Source: JAIBAI01 sp044238875 (GTDB taxonomy: Bacteria > Bacteroidota > Bacteroidia > M30B66). Taken from it: 8,385 bases of DNA. The notes under the pieces were generated by a model. It saw nothing but the letters and a program-made list of their open reading frames with translations. It was not told where the DNA came from and made no database searches. The DNA is taken from the NCBI GenBank assembly GCA_044238875.1, contig JBIICM010000107.1:1-8385 (forward strand). Direction: 5' to 3'. A program made the position numbers and the translations under genes. Of this stretch, positions 6,633-8,385 are shown one piece after another (within the stretch, counting starts at the first letter, position 1; the number at the start of each line of letters is the position of its first letter).

Positions 6633-7556
6633 ATGCGCATTTCGGCTTCAGTAAGTTCAATCCCTTTCAGAGACCTTCCGGTCATTATACGTGAAATGGA
6701 AACCGCCGGTATTGATGCCTGGCATCTTGACAGCATTGAAAGCCGCGAAATATTTGACCTTGCTGAATTTCTTCCCAAAATATCAAATCGTCCGCGCGAT
6801 TTGCATTTGATCACCTCTGACCCGGTAAAATACTGGAATGAGATACGCCGCACCGGTATTGAGGCCACCACCATTCAGCTCGAGCAGCTGCACTCGCCGC
6901 TTTTTATACCCCGCGACCTAATCGGTAAAGTTGGCATAGCCCTGCTGGCCAATACACAGCCCGAAGCCTACCTGCCCTATGTTGCGCAGGCGGCCTGGCT
7001 GCTGGTTATGACTACTACACCGGGTTACAGCGGAGGTACATTTCAGACCTCACACCTTGAGAAGATCGTAAGGTTCAGACTGGCATACCCTGATACGCCA
7101 ATTTTTGTTGACGGCGGTGTAATACCTGAAATCGCAGCGGTATTAAAAATGATCGGTGTGGTTCAGGTTGTTTCCGGTTCTTATCTGCTCAGCGGAGCAG
7201 GGGTGGAGGAGCGGGCAAAAAGCCTGAAAGAAGCCAGCATTGACGAAGGGAAGGTGAAGGATATCATGGTACGGCGCAGCCACTGGCCTGCTGACTTCAG
7301 GAAATTCCTGAGCGAAATTGACGACGGTCGCGAGGAAGGTTTTCAGTGGTTTATCAACAAAAGGGGTGAATTGTCAAGAATTAACAAGGTTTTATCGGGT
7401 AGTCTTCCGCTGATGGTGCATGAAAATCTCGATCTGCCATTGCTGAAAAGGGCCATGGAAAAGTTCAACGGAGATACTTCAGCCATCGCTGTGGTGAATG
7501 ATCTGTTTCAGTTCAGCGGATTGCTTGCCCTTGCTCCAATAATAAAAAGTCAATGA
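6633..7556 (+). CDS. ribulose-phosphate 3-epimerase-like protein with an unrecognised C-terminal domain
   Basis: A 307-residue predicted cytosolic protein. Residues 1-205 follow the ribulose-phosphate 3-epimerase TIM barrel: ISASVSSIPFRDL at the N-terminus (family I-x-P-S-I-L-S-A-D-F), WHLDS (30-34), DLHLIT (56-61), VMTTTPGYSGGTF (125-137; family V-M-x-V-x-P-G-F-x-G-Q-x-F), VDGGV (159-163) and phosphate-binding SGSYL (181-185). The positions equivalent to the epimerase metal ligands and catalytic aspartates are kept: His31, Asp33, His58, Asp160. The usual M-D-G-x-F-V-P-N substrate loop after the first motif is absent, so the substrate probably differs or activity is changed. Canonical enzymes have about 220-230 residues; the extra 206-307 segment, rich in charged residues early and ending in a hydrophobic helix-like stretch, matches no domain I know. 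Start ATG 6633 fits the family N-terminus. It overlaps the DAHP synthase start by ATGA, suggesting coupled translation and a related job. Confidence 0.8.
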   Translation: MRISASVSSIPFRDLPVIIREMETAGIDAWHLDSIESREIFDLAEFLPKISNRPRDLHLITSDPVKYWNEIRRTGIEATTIQLEQLHSPLFIPRDLIGKVGIALLANTQPEAYLPYVAQAAWLLVMTTTPGYSGGTFQTSHLEKIVRFRLAYPDTPIFVDGGVIPEIAAVLKMIGVVQVVSGSYLLSGAGVEERAKSLKEASIDEGKVKDIMVRRSHWPADFRKFLSEIDDGREEGFQWFINKRGELSRINKVLSGSLPLMVHENLDLPLLKRAMEKFNGDTSAIAVVNDLFQFSGLLALAPIIKSQ

Positions 7557-8385
7557 TCGTACATCTTAAAGAACAGGTACCTGAAAGCAGGGCAGCCGAA
7601 CAAGCTGTCACCAATCAGGCCATCCATTTTCGTTCCGGCAACCGTTATGTGCTGGTCTTACCGTCTTCCGTGAAGACATTGCCGGCCTCACTTGAGGCGG
7701 AAACAGAACAATTTTGGGCATGTGATTCGGATATTCAGCTGGCCGGTAAAGCCTACCGCCCCGAAACGCGGGAGGTGCGCTGGGGAAAGGCCGTTGTTGG
7801 CGGAAACACCGGCAATACCGTAGTGATCGCAGGCCCCTGTTCAGTCGAAAGTCTGGAGCAAATCCAGTCTACGGCCTCCCTACTGAAAGAGTTGGGTATC
7901 CATACCATGCGGGCCGGGGCGTTTAAACCGCGTACTTCTCCTTACACCTTTCAGGGGCTGGGTATTGAAGGTCTGCGTTTGCTTTCAAGGATGCGCGAGG
8001 AGCATGGTTTCTCGATCATTACCGAGGTACGCGATGCCACCCATGTTGAGGATGTAATCGAATATGCCGACGTAATTCAGATAGGAGCCAAGGCCATGTA
8101 TGACCATGGAATTTTGCGCCGCTGCGGGAAGGCCAACAAACCTGTTTTGCTGAAACGTGGTTTCGGCTCAACCCTTCAGGAATTTGTGCAGTGTGCCGAG
8201 TTTATTCTTTCAGGTGGTAATGAACAGGTAATGCTTTGCGAAAGGGGTATCCGTACGTTTGAAACCAAGACACGTTTTACGCTCGATCTCTGCGGAGTGG
8301 CTTACCTGAAAGAATATACCAATTTGCCGGTAATCCTTGATCCCAGTCACGCCATGGGCTATGCATACGGTGTTCCCGATCTTGC
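7553..8385 (+). CDS. aroF: 3-deoxy-7-phosphoheptulonate (DAHP) synthase, type I-beta, 3'-truncated by window edge
   Basis: The first 277 codons of the enzyme that condenses phosphoenolpyruvate with erythrose-4-phosphate, the first step of the shikimate route. Residues 1 to about 75 (from MIVHLKEQVPE) correspond to the ferredoxin-like N-terminal domain that gives tyrosine/phenylalanine feedback control in the Thermotoga maritima type. The barrel carries IAGPCSVES (metal ligand Cys96), FKPRTSPYTFQGLG, ITEVRD, QIGAKAM, KPVLLKRG, LCERGIRTFET and DPSH (His266). The 170-residue distance between Cys and His equals that in T. maritima (102 and 272), so the remaining ligands Glu and Asp should fall near 292 and 303, beyond the edge; full length should be about 335. 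Departures from the T. maritima sequence are M-R-A-G-A for L-R-G-G-A, and A-K-A-M-Y-D-H for A-R-N-A-Q-N-F. The ATG at 7553 overlaps the upstream stop (ATGA). No chorismate mutase domain is visible in this part. Confidence 0.93.
   Translation, partial: MIVHLKEQVPESRAAEQAVTNQAIHFRSGNRYVLVLPSSVKTLPASLEAETEQFWACDSDIQLAGKAYRPETREVRWGKAVVGGNTGNTVVIAGPCSVESLEQIQSTASLLKELGIHTMRAGAFKPRTSPYTFQGLGIEGLRLLSRMREEHGFSIITEVRDATHVEDVIEYADVIQIGAKAMYDHGILRRCGKANKPVLLKRGFGSTLQEFVQCAEFILSGGNEQVMLCERGIRTFETKTRFTLDLCGVAYLKEYTNLPVILDPSHAMGYAYGVPDL

Overview
The window looks like chromosomal DNA from a member of the Bacteroidota. Three things point there: a PorT/SprT-type type IX secretion protein, menaquinone (not only ubiquinone) style UbiE in an organism that also carries LPS-heptose genes, and promoter-like TAnnTTTG boxes with little Shine-Dalgarno signal before starts. 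The order cannot be fixed from the sequence. Coding density is very high: the only non-coding stretch longer than about 20 bases is a 90-base divergent promoter region (6543-6632). I saw no rRNA, tRNA, CRISPR array, insertion sequence, integrase or phage gene, and no stretch of more than 300 bases without a gene.

Layout. Left edge to 1328 (+): the C-terminal two thirds of dxs, the first enzyme of the MEP isoprenoid pathway, cut by the window edge. It converges on, and overlaps by 32 bases, a tightly packed five-gene minus-strand operon read from 6542 down to 1297: a class I PLP aminotransferase, a heptose-7-phosphate kinase (rfaE1/hldA type), ubiE (menaquinone methyltransferase), porT, and a large FAD-dependent dehydrogenase of the COG2509 type. 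Junctions are ATGA/TGATG overlaps, a 16-base gap before porT, and a directly abutting TAA-ATG. To the right of the divergent promoter, on the plus strand, is a two-gene unit: an unusual ribulose-phosphate 3-epimerase-like protein with about 100 extra C-terminal residues, overlapping by ATGA a type I-beta DAHP synthase (aroF-like) that runs off the right edge.

How the genes may work together. Most are housekeeping: isoprenoid precursor supply (dxs) and menaquinone maturation (ubiE) are linked through the isoprenoid tail; rfaE1 feeds LPS inner-core heptose; porT serves protein export across the outer membrane. The DAHP synthase commits erythrose-4-phosphate and PEP to aromatic synthesis, and the divergent aminotransferase could act at the end of that route. 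The least explained item, and the best candidate for something undescribed, is the epimerase-like protein translationally coupled to DAHP synthase: its metal-ligand residues are kept, its usual substrate loop is not, and its C-terminal domain is one I do not recognise. The COG2509 flavoprotein is the second protein of unknown role. No defence, mobile or other exotic system was found.
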